Below, one piece after another: positions 52,548 through 60,293 of a stretch of 64,000 bases of DNA; the first letter of the stretch is position 1; each line of letters opens with the position of its first letter. Both the position numbers and the translations under genes were made by a program. Source of the stretch: Haloprofundus halobius (lineage in GTDB: Archaea; Halobacteriota; Halobacteria; Halobacteriales; Haloferacaceae). The stretch is taken from the NCBI RefSeq assembly GCF_020097835.1, contig NZ_CP083666.1, positions 868,001-932,000 of the forward strand, given 5' to 3'. The notes under the pieces are model-generated. The model searched no databases and had not been told where the DNA came from. It saw nothing but the letters and a program-made list of their open reading frames with translations.

Positions 52548-53178
52548 CGAACCACCGACCGATGTCGACGGCGCGGCGGTTGGTCGGCGAACGGCGTCGG
52601 CTTCGAACGGGTCAGGGCGTCGCGCAGGGAGGGTCGAACTGTCACAGTCGAGCGTCGATAGAGGACGTAATAATGTCGACGGTGGGTCAAATACCGATTG
52701 AAGCCACGAAGTCACAGAGAACGGGGACCGGTGCGACGCTCGTACCGACGCATGTCTGAACCGTGACTGACCAGAGTGTGCGCGAACGTCGCATGTGACG
52801 CTACCGCAAGCGGGTACATAAAATGGACGCATACGGTAACAACTGCAGTTAGGTTTGTCTCAGTTGAGATGTCGACCGCCGGACAGCGGTGGGGTCGGCA
52901 CTCGTCGGGCTGCAGCTGCACACCGCCGGTCGTGAAATTCTACAATTTTTGAGCCCCAGTCGGCCCCGTTTCTCCGAAACGATGTACCCGGTTGAACGTC
53001 CGGAGATTTGCAGAAATTCTAGAATGTTCATACAGTCAGGCCGACGTGGATAACGTTAAGCCGCGTCGGGGAGACGTGAGCGAACGATGACACGGTCGAC
53101 ACTTGGTACGCGGTGTCCGCATCGTAGACTGTTTACAAATTGTAGAATGTTCGGACAGTTCTCCCGGGGTGAGACGCG
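52548..53178. other. Region with repeated palindromic sites upstream of the ParA gene
   Basis: About 630 bp with no convincing gene. It carries related 10-mers: ATTCTACAAT at 52937-52946, the palindrome ATTCTAGAAT at 53016-53025 and ATTGTAGAAT at 53139-53148. The last two are followed by the matching context GTTC-x2-ACAGT. This looks like a set of operator or partition sites for the ParA module. A 12-codon frame at 53147-53182 ends over the ParA start. Confidence 0.65.
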
Positions 53179-54042
53179 GTGAGTCGCGCGGTCAGCGTCT
53201 CGCTCCAGAAAGGCGGGGTCGGCAAGACGACCGTCGCGATAAATCTCGCGGACGCGCTCGCCGCGCGCGGCAACGACGTACTCCTCGTCGACCTCGACCA
53301 GCAGGGGAACGCGACGGAGGGTGTCGGACTCAAGGAGTGTTACGAATCCGACGGGCCGCACATCGGCGACGTGCTCACCGAGGACGACCCCGTCGCCGTC
53401 GACGCGGTGATACACGAACGCGACGGGTTCGACGTCGTTCCGGCGCACGTCGACCTCGACGGGGCCGAAGACCGGGTTCGAAACTCGACGTTCGGCGTGC
53501 TGTGGGTGCGCCGTCGCATCGTCGAACCGCTGCTCGGCGACCGGTACGACTACGTCGTCATCGACTCGCCGCCGAGCCTCGGACCGCTCTCGGACGCCGC
53601 GCTCATCGGGTCGGGTAACGTCATCGTCCCGCTTTTGATGAGCGAACCGAGCGTCAGCGGTTTCGAGCGGATGTGGGAACAGCAGATTCTGCCGATTCGC
53701 CAGGAAGTCGACCTCGACCTGCTCGCCATCGTCCCGAACGACCTCAGCGGCAACAACGAGGAGAAGCGCATCATCCGGGACCTGGAGTCGTCGCCGTTCG
53801 CCGAGTACCTCCCCGAATTCGCCCGGAGCGAAGCGTTCGAGACGGACGACTCCCCCGGTCCCGGCCTCCGCCGACGCATCGCGTTCCGCCGCTCGTGGCG
53901 CGACGGGAAGACGCTACGCGAGTACGAACCGGAGAACGACATGGTCGAACGCCTCGACGAACTCGCCGGCGTCGTCGAAGCGGGGACCGTCGATGTCGCC
54001 GACGCGGACGAAGCCGACGAAGAGGTGGCGGCGAGTGCCTGA
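53179..54042 (+). CDS. ParA-family ATPase
   Basis: A 287-residue ParA/Soj ATPase with a deviant Walker A motif Lys11-Gly-Gly-Val-Gly-Lys-Thr-Thr18, a Walker A' Asp in Val-Asp-Leu-Asp near 39, and Val-Ile-Asp-Ser-Pro-Pro near 118-123. It starts with GTG; the C-terminus is acidic. Such proteins position DNA or protein cargo by ATP-dependent DNA binding. The partner gene overlaps its end by 8 bases. The upstream repeats could be its centromere-like or operator sites. It may segregate the chromosome or a relic replicon; no replication gene is in the window. Confidence 0.93.
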   Translation: MSRAVSVSLQKGGVGKTTVAINLADALAARGNDVLLVDLDQQGNATEGVGLKECYESDGPHIGDVLTEDDPVAVDAVIHERDGFDVVPAHVDLDGAEDRVRNSTFGVLWVRRRIVEPLLGDRYDYVVIDSPPSLGPLSDAALIGSGNVIVPLLMSEPSVSGFERMWEQQILPIRQEVDLDLLAIVPNDLSGNNEEKRIIRDLESSPFAEYLPEFARSEAFETDDSPGPGLRRRIAFRRSWRDGKTLREYEPENDMVERLDELAGVVEAGTVDVADADEADEEVAASA

Positions 54043-54565
54043 CGGCAATCGGTTCGCAGGGTTGAGCGACGCGCTCGACGACGACTCGGAGTCCAACTCG
54101 GAGGAGGATGAGAGAAGAGCGGAGAAAAACGAGGGGACAGCGGAGGCGGACGAAGAGTCAGCGGAGGCGGCAAACCCCGCGGCCGAAGGCGACGATGGCA
54201 GCGACGCCACCGATACCGCAGCCGAGAGCGTCGGGACTACAGGCGATGCGGCCGGTACCACCGACGAGACGACTGCAGAGACCGTCGGGAGCGCCGATGC
54301 CGACGACACCGCGGACGCCGACGAGGCGTCCGACCCCAGCGGTCCGGCGTTCTCTTTCGAGGAGACGACACCGAAGAGCATCTACGTCCGCGACGAGACG
54401 CTCGACGTTCTCGAAGACGCCGAGTTCGATGTCGAGTCGGTGCTCCGCCGCGAGTACGACGTCCGCGACGTGACCGGGCGGGAGTTCCACGACGCCGTAG
54501 TTCGCCTCGCCGCCGACCACGTCGACGACATTGCCGCGCGGGTCGTCGAGGCGCGCGAGAAGTAG
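54035..54565 (+). CDS. Acidic ParA partner protein
   Basis: A 176-residue protein starting with GTG and overlapping the ParA gene by 8 bases, hence translationally coupled. Residues about 12-105 are an extremely Glu/Asp/Ala/Thr-rich disordered region. Residues 110-176 form a compact helical domain beginning Pro-Lys-Ser-Ile-Tyr-Val-Arg-Asp-Glu, with Val-Leu-Arg-Arg-Glu-Tyr and Ala-Arg-Val-Val-Glu-Ala. The position fits a ParB-like cargo or adaptor protein, but no ParB nuclease or HTH motif is visible, so the function rests on gene order. Confidence 0.78.
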   Translation: MPDGNRFAGLSDALDDDSESNSEEDERRAEKNEGTAEADEESAEAANPAAEGDDGSDATDTAAESVGTTGDAAGTTDETTAETVGSADADDTADADEASDPSGPAFSFEETTPKSIYVRDETLDVLEDAEFDVESVLRREYDVRDVTGREFHDAVVRLAADHVDDIAARVVEAREK

Positions 54566-54709
54566 CGTGTCTCGCGTCCACGTCCCGCGTTGGTCGGTGA
54601 CGACGAGAGTCAGCCTCGCTCGACAGACCGCGAGCGAAAACCGTCGGCGCGGACTGATAGTCGACTAACGTTTATCCACGTGGTCGTAGCCCTCGTACGC
54701 GGAGGAACT

Positions 54710-55231
54710 ATGGCCACAGAAACACAGTCCCTGCAGACGCTTCGAGACCTGTTCGAGTACGAACTCGCGAGTATGTACTACGTCGAGAACCGACTGGTCG
54801 ACGCGCTCGACGAACTCGCGATGCAGACGCCGAACGAGAACATCAGTCGCGGGTTCGCCGACCACCGCGACGAGACGCGAAAACACGTCGAACGCATCGA
54901 ACGCGTGTTCGACGCCATCGACCGCGAACCGTTCGAGCAGGAGGTACACGCCATCGACGGCATGCTCCGGGACAAGCAGTCGTTCGACGAAGCCGTCGGA
55001 GAGGACGAACTCCGCAACGTCCACTACCTCGGCGCAGGGATGAAGACCGAGCGGTTCGAGATAACGGGCTACGAGAGCCTCCAGATGCTCGCCGACAGGC
55101 TTGATCTGGGTCGCGAGGTGACCGAACCGCTGGAGCAGAACCTCGACGAGGAACAGCGGACGTTGGACGAACTCCAGGCGATGGCGACCGGGTCGAAACT
55201 CAAGGAACTGTTCCAGAAGCTCACCGGCTGA
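54710..55231 (+). CDS. Ferritin-like protein (DUF892, YciF family)
   Basis: A 173-residue four-helix-bundle protein of the DUF892/YciF family, induced by stress in bacteria. The helices carry the ferritin-like Glu and Glu-x2-His pattern: Glu18 and Glu26 (Phe-Glu-Tyr-Glu-Leu, Tyr-Tyr-Val-Glu-Asn), then Asp-His-Arg-Asp-Glu-Thr-Arg-Lys-His. Metal binding is therefore plausible. GGAGGA at 54701-54706 is a strong Shine-Dalgarno and TTTAT at 54671-54675 a TATA candidate. A T6 run follows at 55277. Physiological role unknown. Confidence 0.9.
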   Translation: MATETQSLQTLRDLFEYELASMYYVENRLVDALDELAMQTPNENISRGFADHRDETRKHVERIERVFDAIDREPFEQEVHAIDGMLRDKQSFDEAVGEDELRNVHYLGAGMKTERFEITGYESLQMLADRLDLGREVTEPLEQNLDEEQRTLDELQAMATGSKLKELFQKLTG

Positions 55232-55276
55232 ACGAGTCGCTCGCTCCGGTACTGCCTATCCGACCGACACCGCCTC

Positions 55277-55282
55277 TTTTTT
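55277..55282 (+). terminator. Oligo-T terminator after the DUF892 gene
   Basis: Six T residues 46 nt after the stop, in the gap before a convergent gene. Confidence 0.4.
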
Positions 55283-55345
55283 CGGGTACGTCCGACTCAC
55301 TCGGCGATTCCGGTCGCTCGGCAGACGAAACGCATCGATGGGAGC

Positions 55346-57364
55346 TCAGTCGGACCGGTCGGTGCCTTCGAGCGCCGCCCCGAGCAACTGGGCGAGTCCG
55401 TTTCTGAGGTGTTCGTGGAACGTCGCCGGCGCGATGCCGAGTCCCTCGGCGATCTCCTCGCCGGTGCTCTCGCGCGGCCACGTGAAGTAACCCGCGGCGA
55501 ACGCGGCTTCGAGCGCGGCCTGCTGTTTGTCCGTCAGGCGCGAGGCCAGCGCCGACTGGAACTGTTTGAGCGTCTGGACGCTGCGCGTCGTCGAGCGCTG
55601 TGCGACGAGTTCGGCGTCGGGGTACGCCCGCTGGACCGCCGTCGCGATCTCGCGGATGTCTATCTCGTGCGGTACCTCGACGACGACGCGGAACTCGCCG
55701 TCCTCGACGACGGCCTCTGCCACCTGGCCGCCGTAGGTCGCGAGCTTCGAGGTGATGGGCGTCTCCGGCGAGCGTATCTCGACCAGACAGCCGTCCTCCT
55801 GCTCGGAGACGACGCGGGCGTGGTCGACGGACGGGTCGTCGGTGAGCGCGCTCTGGACCTCCTCCCAGCCCATGCCGTGGACGCGGATGAACTGGATGGC
55901 TTTGTCGTCAGCGAGCGGAATCGTCCGCTCGTACGTCACCGTGCAGTCGCTGTCGTCCGTCGCCGCGAACAGCGGACTGTTCGGGTCGCGCATGACGAAC
56001 TCGAGTTCGACGACGATGTTGTCTAGAAGCGCCTCCTTTCGCTCGATGGCGTTGATGGCGTGGCCGACGATTTCGCGGAGTTGGGTGACGGCGTCGCGCT
56101 CCTGCCCGCTGAAACCGTGTTCACGCTCGGAGTAGATGGTGAGGATATCGTACTGGAACTCCTGGAAGCCGATGGGAACCGCGGCCGCCGACCGATAGCC
56201 GTGTTCGAGCGCCCACGACCGCCACTCGCTCTCGGGTTCGTTCTCCAGATCGGTGACGACTTCGACATCCTGGGTTCGCGTCGCCTCCATCGCCGGAGAG
56301 GCGAACTGGTCGTCCCCCTCGTCCGTGTTCTCCGAGTCGAGTGCGGAGGCGTCGATTCCGGCGCTCGCTCGCCGCGTAATCGTCCCGCGAGCGCTGTTGA
56401 CTTCGCCGATCCACGCCGCCGCGTACGAGGGCGAGTCGGCCAGTCGTTCGCAGACGATCTCTTCGACCTCCTCGCGGGTGGATATCGAGACGAGCGCGCT
56501 GTTGATGCTTCGAATGATCCGGTTTATCTGGTCGAGCGCGACGAGCTGTTCGCGCTGCTCTCGGAGCTGTCGTTCCCGCTGTTTTCGCTCGGTGACGTCG
56601 CGCTGGGTGCCGAGGAAGTGGACGATTTCGCCGTCTTCGTCCCGAATCGGCACGACTTCGACCTGATTCCAGAACGGCGTCCCGTCCTTCCGGTAGTTCT
56701 TGAGTTCGACCGAGGCGTGTTCGCCCTCGTCGACGGCCTCGCGGAGTTGGTCGACGGTTTCGGGGTCGGTGCCCGCGCCCTGGAGGAACCGACAGTTCTG
56801 TCCGACGACCTCCTCTGCGGTGTAGCCGGTCACTTCCTCGAACCCATTGTTGACGTAGATGAGCGGGTTGTCGGGGCGATTCGGGTCCGTGAGACAGAGC
56901 GCGATGGAGGCGTCGTCCATCGCGCGAGTCTTCACCCAGAGCTCTCGGTCTCGGATTCCCTGTTTACCCTCGTCCGGTTGGATGCCGACCGACCCGCGGA
57001 ACTCCTCGTCCGGGGGTCGCGAGATGAGGTCGAGCGCGAACGAGGCGTACCCGCCGTCGGCGGTCGGTACCTCCGTCTCGACGGTTTCGACCGAGATGGT
57101 GTCGGCGTCGAGTAGTCGCTGAATCGCCTTGGCGAGGGGGGTATCCTCGTCTCCATCGACCGTGTCGGCGGTATCGCCGGCCAAAAGCGAGAGGGCGTCC
57201 TGACCGACGAACTCCTCGCGGGAGTAGCCAGTCGTCTCCAAGAACAGGTCGGTCACCGCCGCGATGGTGCCATCGGTTTTGAGCCAGATAGTACAGCGGT
57301 GCGTTGCATCGGGAGATTCCGACGCGATACGGCGTCCGTCTGTCGGTGAGTCTTGGTGTGTCAT
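55346..57364 (-). CDS. LOV-PAS-GAF regulator with Bat-type HTH
   Basis: A 672-residue bacterio-opsin-activator-like regulator. A first PAS is at about 20-135. A second PAS at about 140-262 carries the exact LOV signature Gly188-Gln-Asn-Cys191-Arg-Phe-Leu-Gln195, so Cys191 could form a flavin adduct under blue light. A GAF domain follows at about 285-425, then a Bat-specific domain and an HTH_10 at about 600-660 (Thr-Phe-His-Glu-His-Leu-Arg). It has no histidine kinase domain and no membrane helix, so it should act directly on DNA or through partners. No rhodopsin gene is in the window, so its targets are unknown. It starts the regulator-rich cluster at the right end of the window. Confidence 0.9.
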   Translation of the reverse strand: MTHQDSPTDGRRIASESPDATHRCTIWLKTDGTIAAVTDLFLETTGYSREEFVGQDALSLLAGDTADTVDGDEDTPLAKAIQRLLDADTISVETVETEVPTADGGYASFALDLISRPPDEEFRGSVGIQPDEGKQGIRDRELWVKTRAMDDASIALCLTDPNRPDNPLIYVNNGFEEVTGYTAEEVVGQNCRFLQGAGTDPETVDQLREAVDEGEHASVELKNYRKDGTPFWNQVEVVPIRDEDGEIVHFLGTQRDVTERKQRERQLREQREQLVALDQINRIIRSINSALVSISTREEVEEIVCERLADSPSYAAAWIGEVNSARGTITRRASAGIDASALDSENTDEGDDQFASPAMEATRTQDVEVVTDLENEPESEWRSWALEHGYRSAAAVPIGFQEFQYDILTIYSEREHGFSGQERDAVTQLREIVGHAINAIERKEALLDNIVVELEFVMRDPNSPLFAATDDSDCTVTYERTIPLADDKAIQFIRVHGMGWEEVQSALTDDPSVDHARVVSEQEDGCLVEIRSPETPITSKLATYGGQVAEAVVEDGEFRVVVEVPHEIDIREIATAVQRAYPDAELVAQRSTTRSVQTLKQFQSALASRLTDKQQAALEAAFAAGYFTWPRESTGEEIAEGLGIAPATFHEHLRNGLAQLLGAALEGTDRSD

Positions 57365-57643
57365 CTTTTGGGAGACGCGTAGTCGCAGGCCGATGTGTCA
57401 GTCGTCTGTGGCGGCCAGCGAGCGAGTTCTCCCGTCTAGAATGAAGAAATCGAGCGCGTAGCCGTGGGAAACCGAGCGTGGAAACGTCAGATTACATTCA
57501 CACTCGGCTACCATTACTCTGGTTAGCGTCTGGATACGCATAATTGCTGGGATGCGTGTGTCACTATCACAGTATGTCAGTCACACCGAAGCCAATCTCT
57601 TTCGGCCAACAACCTATGATAGTTCGATACATCCGTTCAGTCG

Positions 57644-57991
57644 ATGCACGACCGACCTGTCGACTCATCCACGGCTGAACTCGATAGTCGTTCGGTCCCG
57701 TCGCTGTCTACCGGGCAACTCCAGACTCTCTTTGCCAGCGGTCGACGCCAGCAGATCGTCCGAGCGATTCGAACGTGTGCGCAGCCGATATCGTTGGACA
57801 CGCTCGTCGATACTGTCGTCGCACAGAATCCCGAGGAGGTCCCCGACGAAGCGGCGGTCCGAAAACGACTCCGAGTCACGTTGTACCACGTCGACCTGCC
57901 GAAACTCGACGAAGCGGATATTCTCTGTTTCGACGAGCAGGAGCGGGTCGTCACCGATGTCGCCGACGAAATCGATGGGGTCCGTCTCTGA
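57644..57991 (+). CDS. DUF7344-type winged-helix protein
   Basis: A 115-residue protein that is essentially one DUF7344 domain: Leu-Phe-Ala-Ser-Gly-Arg-Arg-Gln-Gln-Ile near 29-38, Arg-Val-Thr-Leu-Tyr-His-Val-Asp-Leu-Pro-Lys-Leu near 77-88 and a wing ending Phe-Asp-Glu-Gln-Glu-Arg-Val. There are no membrane helices, so it is a soluble small regulator, unlike the protein at 20375-21007. It is the shortest of the three DUF7344 proteins here. Targets unknown. Confidence 0.85.
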   Translation: MHDRPVDSSTAELDSRSVPSLSTGQLQTLFASGRRQQIVRAIRTCAQPISLDTLVDTVVAQNPEEVPDEAAVRKRLRVTLYHVDLPKLDEADILCFDEQERVVTDVADEIDGVRL

Positions 57992-58074
57992 TGGCCGAGC
58001 CATCTCCGGAGCTGACGGTTTCCCAATCTCTTATGGCGCAATCGTAACGCCGTCGGTGCGCTCACGTAGAGCAC

Positions 58075-58293
58075 GTGGCGCAGATCGAAATCACGCTCCC
58101 GAACGACAAGCAAGCACAGTTCGACCGTCTCACCGAAGAGGAGTTCCTCAACGAAGAACGAGCGATCGAGGAACTGCTCAACGCCGGACTCGACGCCTAC
58201 AGAGGTGTCGTCGACCAGAAGAAACCCGAGGTCGAGCGAAGTCCGTTCGCCGCCGATGCCGAAGTGGGGTACGGTCGGCGCGGAGAGCTATAA
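58075..58293 (+). CDS. Small ribbon-helix-helix-like protein (DUF7120-like)
   Basis: A 72-residue protein starting with GTG: Met-Ala-Gln-Ile-Glu-Ile-Thr-Leu-Pro, a beta strand, then two helices (Phe-Asp-Arg-Leu-Thr-Glu-Glu-Glu-Phe, Ala-Ile-Glu-Glu-Leu-Leu-Asn). This is the strand-helix-helix order of CopG-type regulators and of the haloarchaeal DUF7120 family as I recall it. The C-terminal 20 residues are disordered. It lies 83 bp after the DUF7344 gene on the same strand and may be co-transcribed with it. Confidence 0.75.
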   Translation: MAQIEITLPNDKQAQFDRLTEEEFLNEERAIEELLNAGLDAYRGVVDQKKPEVERSPFAADAEVGYGRRGEL

Positions 58294-58472
58294 CTCGAAC
58301 GACTGTTTTGCGCCCGTCTCGAGAGTCCAGACCGCCACCGAGTAGCCTGTGATTTCGAGAACACTCTCCGTCCGAACCCGCTCTGACCGAAAACCTCCCG
58401 GTGCGACTCGTTTCACACCGCGGTAAATCCGCTTCACCGGCTCCGCCGATTAGAATCGAAACTGCGCCTCTG

Positions 58473-58895
58473 TTACTCTTCGTCAGCCGCTGCGCTCCCG
58501 GAGCGTCTGTAAACGGTTACCCAACCGTCGGTCTCGACACTCACCTCGTACTCGTTGAACCGGAACCCCACGGTCGAGTGCGTGTTATCCCGATTGGCCT
58601 CCGGAGGGCTAAACAAGGCGTTTTCGATGGCCTCGACGTCGACGACCTCGTAGAGGGGCGGGTCTCTGATGTCGACGATAGGGACGTCCTCGGCGTCCGC
58701 GATTGCAGTTATGATTACCGTGGTCAGATCGCGGGCTTCGGTCGGGTCGTAGTGAGCTTGTGTCACGAAGGTCCATCCCTCGTCGGATGATTCCCTCGGC
58801 GTTAGTGTATCGACCGTTTCGGTGGGGGAGATGGTTTCATTGCTATGCTGGTTGGTGTCGTCTCTGGAACTCGAATCCGATTGCTTCTCGTCCAT
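58473..58895 (-). CDS. HalOD1 output-domain protein
   Basis: A 140-residue protein with a HalOD1 domain at about 52-132 (Val-Ile-Ile-Thr-Ala-Ile-Ala-Asp-Ala, then Pro-Pro-Leu-Tyr-Glu-Val-Val-Asp, and a final beta pair with Val-Gly-Phe-Arg-Phe). HalOD1 is a haloarchaeal domain often attached to signal-transduction proteins, of unknown biochemical role. The first 50 residues are Ser/Thr/Asp-rich and disordered. It begins 4 bases after the DUF7344 gene, so the two form an operon. The gene at 62229-62558 is a second HalOD1 protein. Confidence 0.88.
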   Translation of the reverse strand: MDEKQSDSSSRDDTNQHSNETISPTETVDTLTPRESSDEGWTFVTQAHYDPTEARDLTTVIITAIADAEDVPIVDIRDPPLYEVVDVEAIENALFSPPEANRDNTHSTVGFRFNEYEVSVETDGWVTVYRRSGSAAADEE

Positions 58896-58899
58896 CGGG

Positions 58900-59388
58900 T
58901 TACTCCTGTTCGTAGTCACTCCGTGCGTGCGTCTCCTGTAACGCGTCGAGACTCGCTCCGGCGCCCTGCAGAGCCGCGAGCACCTGGACGGCGTTCTCGC
59001 CCGCGATGATATTTTCCTCGTCACCGTCGTCCTCGAACTCGATGATGTCCAACTCGACGAGCTTCGGGACGTGGGTGTGGTAGAGCGAGACGTACATCTC
59101 GTCGCGGTTGGACTCAGCGACGTTCTCCTCGGGGATATCCCGCTCCCAGGCGACGAGCTTCGTGGCCAACTCCGTGGGCGTCCACCGTGAACTGGATAAG
59201 AGCGAGTAGCAGAGATAGCGTCGTCTCGGACGGGCGAGCGCCTCGTAGACGAACTCCAGCTCCAGCACCTCCGCCGGTGGCGGGCGAGCAGTCTTGATGA
59301 AGACCTCGACGTTTCGTTGCAGGCCACCTGTCGAGTCAGGCCGCTCCGGAGCATCGACCATGCCACCCGCTGTGTTCCACACACTCAT
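58900..59388 (-). CDS. DUF7344-type winged-helix protein
   Basis: A 162-residue soluble protein. The DUF7344 domain is at about 43-125: Val-Tyr-Glu-Ala-Leu-Ala-Arg-Pro-Arg-Arg-Arg-Tyr-Leu-Cys-Tyr, Glu-Met-Tyr-Val-Ser-Leu-Tyr-His-Thr-His-Val-Pro-Lys-Leu and Asp-Ile-Ile-Glu-Phe-Glu. The C-terminal segment is a short helical region. It is co-transcribed with the HalOD1 gene. A perfect 10-bp inverted repeat with an 8-bp spacer lies 218-245 bp upstream and could be an operator for this regulator. Confidence 0.88.
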   Translation of the reverse strand: MSVWNTAGGMVDAPERPDSTGGLQRNVEVFIKTARPPPAEVLELEFVYEALARPRRRYLCYSLLSSSRWTPTELATKLVAWERDIPEENVAESNRDEMYVSLYHTHVPKLVELDIIEFEDDGDEENIIAGENAVQVLAALQGAGASLDALQETHARSDYEQE

Positions 59389-59720
59389 AAGTCCAATTTC
59401 GGCAATTTTGAGTGTCTGGATTCGATGTAGACGGGTCTCGGAACCGTTCCGCCTTCAGCTACTGCCGAAGAGAACCCCTCGGAGAGACGAAGTATATCTG
59501 CCGGTGTCGCGCTGCTGCACACGTTCTCCGTGTTCAGCAGCTGAATTCTGCCAGTACGCAAAGGTTCCAACGGGATCGCCAACACGATTTGTACGTGGTG
59601 TACAAATTGTAGAATTCTCACACATTCTACAATCTGCGGGATCTGAGTAACCGCCAAGAGGGCGTCGTATGAACGTCGGCAGCGGGCAGGCCCACTCTAC
59701 TCGCGCGTGAGTACCGGCAG
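59389..59720. promoter_or_regulatory. Region holding a perfect inverted-repeat operator
   Basis: ATTGTAGAAT at 59606-59615 and its reverse complement ATTCTACAAT at 59624-59633, separated by TCTCACAC. The same 10-mers occur upstream of the ParA gene at 52937 and 53139 and, as a variant, at 53016. No gene is convincing in this 330-bp region. Confidence 0.6.
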
Positions 59721-60107
59721 TCAGCGACTGTCGAACCGTTCGAGCGCCGCGAGGAGACCGACGTACTCGGCGCGTCGGGTCGCGAGCGCCGCCAGTCGGT
59801 CGTCAAGGTGGTCGAGTGCGGTGTGCACGTCGTCGACGACGGAGTCGGGGTCGCGTTCGCCGACCTCGAACTGCACCCGTCGGACGTGTTTGCAGCGAAC
59901 GTCGCGGTACTGGAAGTCCGGGCAGGTGCAGGCGGGTTCGCGCGTGTCGACGACGTACTCGCGGCCGGCCTGGGTCCGGACGCGGTAGAAGTCGGGGGCC
60001 TCTCTTTCGACGAACATCGTCTCGGTGAGCGCGCGCACGTCGCGTTCGTCGACGGTCGTCGAAGGCGGTTCGGTCGGTGCGTCGGAGGTGTCTGGTGTCG
60101 ATGTCAT
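59721..60107 (-). CDS. SWIM zinc-finger protein
   Basis: A 128-residue protein with a SWIM zinc site, Cys60-x-Cys62-x9-Cys72-x-His74, a module for binding DNA, RNA or protein. The N-terminal 20 residues are Pro/Thr/Ser rich, and the C-terminal 45 residues form a helix with Leu/Ala/Asp that could be a coiled coil. The ATG at 60107 gives Met-Thr-Ser-Thr-Pro. SWIM proteins in haloarchaea are small and of unknown role. It lies downstream of the inverted-repeat region on the opposite side from the DUF7344 gene. Confidence 0.88.
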   Translation of the reverse strand: MTSTPDTSDAPTEPPSTTVDERDVRALTETMFVEREAPDFYRVRTQAGREYVVDTREPACTCPDFQYRDVRCKHVRRVQFEVGERDPDSVVDDVHTALDHLDDRLAALATRRAEYVGLLAALERFDSR

Positions 60108-60293
60108 GTGTCGCCCTGGTGTGTTTCGGCGAGGCGAGATGCTCTGGGGGCTATCGGTTCGCACTCGGTTCAGGGGGCGCACGGGCATAAATCGACGTTT
60201 CGTCTGATTTCGAACCGGTCGGGTCGCGGATAACTCGCGAATCGACTACGACTGCCGCCGGGGACAGTCCCGGGCGGTGGCAACAAAACGCTG

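Noticed and set aside
57991..58047. 18-codon ORF with a TGATG overlap after the DUF7344 gene
   Set aside because: Too short, no ribosome-binding site, no conservation argument; overlap alone is weak evidence.
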